A DNA stretch of 6,838 nucleotides, taken from JBBDIM01 sp040880405 (GTDB lineage Bacteria; Planctomycetota; Planctomycetia; Pirellulales; Pirellulaceae). Both the position numbers and the translations under genes were made by a program. Of this stretch, positions 5,515-6,838 are shown one piece after another. The stretch's first letter is position 1. The number at the start of each line of letters is the position of its first letter. The stretch is taken from contig JBBDIM010000045.1 of NCBI GenBank assembly GCA_040880405.1, positions 1 to 6,838 of the forward strand. Direction: 5' to 3'. The notes under the pieces were generated by a model. The model was not told the origin of the DNA and did no database searches. It saw only the letters and a list, made by a program, of their open reading frames with translations.

Positions 5515-6453
5515 TTAGCCGAACGACTGGACCAGCATCTCTTGATCGATCCGGCCCGCGGTGGAGGTCGTTCCGTCCCGCAAGCTCACCAAATGGACCT
5601 CGGCCGGACTGAACAACAGCGGATCGATCTGGTAGAAGTCGAACTTCACCGCCTGCAAGATCTCTTCAAACGGGCGGCCATACTCTTTCGAGCTACGACT
5701 AGGCAGCTTCTGGGCGACCTCGGCTAGCAACTCGCCGGGGGCATCGATCCAGAGGGTGACCGACGAGCCATACAAAATCGCATCGTTGGTCCGGCCGATC
5801 CCTTGCACATCGTTTTTGGCCACCGGCGGCAATGGGGCAACCCCGCGGCCTGAACGGACCAGCGAAAGATCAAATTCTAAGGCATGCAGCTTATGCATCG
5901 CCGTCTCAACACTCCGGGCCACAATCTGCAAGTTCCCCGTCAGGCTGGCGGTCTTGGCGACAAACAGGTAGAGCTGCTTCGGAGAGATGTCGCAGTCGTG
6001 GGCAATCGCGCAGCAAACCTCATCGGTCGGCATGGTCGCGGTCTCCAAGATTCCGACCGCGACCTCGTTTTGATCGGTGATCCCCAGCTCCCCAATCAGC
6101 GGTTCCTTGGCCGCTAAAATACGCATAGGGCCGCTCCCCATCCCGAAAAACTTTCCCTGCTTGATCTGCCATCCGGCATACTGGGAACCGAGGCAGGCGA
6201 AGAGGGGATGATCCGTCGCAACCGCAACCGCCGTGGAAGTCCCCACCCCGGCCCAACTCTCCAGGGAAACAGTTCCCAGCCCGGAAAGGCAAATCTCCGC
6301 CAACAACCGCCCCGCATTCAGGCCGCCGGTTGCTTCAATCCCCAGATCGCAGACAGTCGTCCCGCACTCCAGTTGGTGCCTTTCCGCATTCCAAAACTGT
6401 GGCTCGCGCAATAATTCGCTCGCGAGCGCCAACGCCATCCGGTTCAAATTCAC
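5515..6453 (-). CDS. mch: Methenyltetrahydromethanopterin cyclohydrolase
   Basis: 312 aa, normal for Mch. It interconverts 5,10-methenyl-H4MPT and 5-formyl-H4MPT in the cytoplasm, part of H4MPT-linked formaldehyde oxidation in bacteria and of methanogenesis in archaea. Family motifs: AGVGTSTAVAV (68-78), GSQYAGWQI (89-97), GMGSGPMRILA (104-114), IGRTNDAILYGSSVTLW (219-235), IDPLLFSPAEVHLVSLRDG (276-294). No domain is missing. The start is GTG at 6453-6451: an in-frame TGA lies two codons upstream, and the next start (ATG, residue 6) would trim the N-terminal helix. No clear Shine-Dalgarno site is seen. It is the first gene after a 385-nt repeat-rich region and is followed after 31 nt by the ATP-grasp gene, which supports a two-gene C1 operon. 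In bacteria Mch is limited to methylotrophs, planctomycetes and a few others, so it is a strong hint to the host. Confidence 0.94.
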   Translation of the reverse strand: MNLNRMALALASELLREPQFWNAERHQLECGTTVCDLGIEATGGLNAGRLLAEICLSGLGTVSLESWAGVGTSTAVAVATDHPLFACLGSQYAGWQIKQGKFFGMGSGPMRILAAKEPLIGELGITDQNEVAVGILETATMPTDEVCCAIAHDCDISPKQLYLFVAKTASLTGNLQIVARSVETAMHKLHALEFDLSLVRSGRGVAPLPPVAKNDVQGIGRTNDAILYGSSVTLWIDAPGELLAEVAQKLPSRSSKEYGRPFEEILQAVKFDFYQIDPLLFSPAEVHLVSLRDGTTSTAGRIDQEMLVQSFG

Positions 6454-6636
6454 GAATCAACTTTCGCTTGAATAACCAGTAATCCTCGACTCCCCCATCA
6501 TGCCGCAACATTCGCCCACCCGCAACGGAGGCAATCGCCAGTTCCCCGCAGCGAGATTGCGTCTTACGGATGAGCCGATTATCGTGTGGGGCAATGGCCG
6601 GTGCGATGGAAGATGGTGCGAGGATAAGTTTTTTGC

Positions 6637-6661
6637 CACAGAGGGCACAGAGATCACAGAG
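6637..6661. repeat. CACAGAG triple repeat, 9-bp period
   Basis: CACAGAG occurs at 6637, 6646 and 6655, exactly 9 bp apart, following a T-run. It has the same period and layout as the CACGAA blocks, but a different core. It reads as a dispersed intergenic repeat of the type common in planctomycetes. Confidence 0.7.
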
Positions 6662-6726
6662 GAGAGGGGTTGGGTTTTGGTGAATCGCCGAGCGGGAGAG
6701 CGGCCTTCAATAAAATTAAGGATGAC

Positions 6727-6750
6727 CACGAAAGACACGAATTACACGAA
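6727..6750. repeat. CACGAA triple repeat, 9-bp period
   Basis: CACGAA occurs at 6727, 6736 and 6745, exactly 9 bp apart, preceded by AC and followed by an A-rich run. It is the same unit as both arms of the 2364-2524 element, here as a single arm with no inverted partner before the window ends. Confidence 0.75.
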
Positions 6751-6768
6751 AAAGGGGAAATAGAACCC

Positions 6769-6785
6769 TTAGTCCCAAAGGGACG
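6769..6785. repeat. CCCAAAGGGAC motif, copy 2
   Basis: TTAGTCCCAAAGGGACG contains a perfect 5-bp stem, GTCCC/GGGAC, around AAA. It matches the 4525-4540 copy at 15 of 16 bases. The sequence after it (to 6838) may be more of the same repeat, but the window ends. Confidence 0.5.
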
Positions 6786-6838
6786 TTTCACGACAGCCCA
6801 GTTGGTAATACAGAGTCTAAGAGAGTCAAAAGAAACAG

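Larger units (their letters stand above)
6454..6838. other. 385-bp gene-free region upstream of mch
   Basis: No credible gene. The open frames here translate repeats (TEGTEITEE on plus, SVISVPSV on minus). Two period-9 repeat blocks and a CCCAAAGGGAC motif occupy 6637-6785. The roughly 180 bp next to mch (6454-6636) is non-repetitive and should hold the mch promoter, but no -35/-10 pair stands out. Confidence 0.7.

Noticed and set aside
6637..6750. CRISPR array
   Set aside because: Repeat cores are only 6-7 bp with 2-3 bp spacers, far below CRISPR dimensions, and no cas gene is present.
6457..6763. Open frames of 87-93 codons in both directions upstream of mch
   Set aside because: They run through the CACAGAG and CACGAA repeats, giving periodic peptides typical of spurious repeat translations.

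Overview
The window (about 60% G+C by eye) carries six genes, all on the minus strand, so it is read from right to left. It looks like a planctomycete (Planctomycetota, probably the Pirellula/Rhodopirellula side). A bacterial methenyl-tetrahydromethanopterin cyclohydrolase, ole-type olefin/beta-lactone genes, a zinc-ribbon membrane protein with a planctomycete-style C-terminal domain, weak or absent Shine-Dalgarno sites and gaps full of short-period dispersed repeats all point that way. The taxonomy is an inference; no rRNA or marker gene is present.

In transcription order: (1) 6454-6838, a gene-free, repeat-rich upstream region. (2) mch (6453-5515), a C1-transfer enzyme. (3) A RimK-like ATP-grasp ligase (5483-4575), 31 nt after mch, so almost certainly in the same operon; it resembles the Orf9/MptN ligases that accompany methanopterin C1 genes. 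(4) A 147-nt gap with a palindromic hairpin. (5) oleC (4427-2730), an AMP-dependent beta-lactone synthetase. (6) A 519-nt gap with two inverted-repeat elements. (7) An unrecognised zinc-ribbon/transmembrane protein (2210-1212). (8) oleD (1174-179), an NAD(P)H-dependent 2-alkyl-3-oxoacid reductase, 37 nt further on and starting with TTG. (9) The first 29 codons of a FabF-type beta-ketoacyl synthase (88-1), cut by the window edge.

Two functional groups are visible. mch plus the ATP-grasp ligase belong to tetrahydromethanopterin-linked C1 metabolism: one interconverts methenyl- and formyl-H4MPT, the other probably adds glutamate to the cofactor or a related molecule. oleC plus oleD belong to head-to-head long-chain hydrocarbon synthesis: OleD reduces the 2-alkyl-3-oxo acid and OleC closes the beta-lactone. 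OleA (condensation) and OleB (beta-lactone decarboxylase) are not in the window. oleC and oleD are split by an unrelated membrane-protein gene, and a FabF-type rather than OleA-type condensing enzyme follows oleD.

The gaps hold at least four families of short repeats: CACGAA and CACAGAG triplets with a 9-bp period, CTTTGCG/CCGAGGCA units with an 8-bp period, a GGCGG/CCGCC palindrome, and a CCCAAAGGGAC motif seen twice. None overlaps a convincing gene, and the small open frames across them are translated repeats. I see no RNA gene, CRISPR array, transposase or classical terminator. The main points of interest are the unusual ole neighbourhood and the repeat elements, not a clearly new defence or mobile system.
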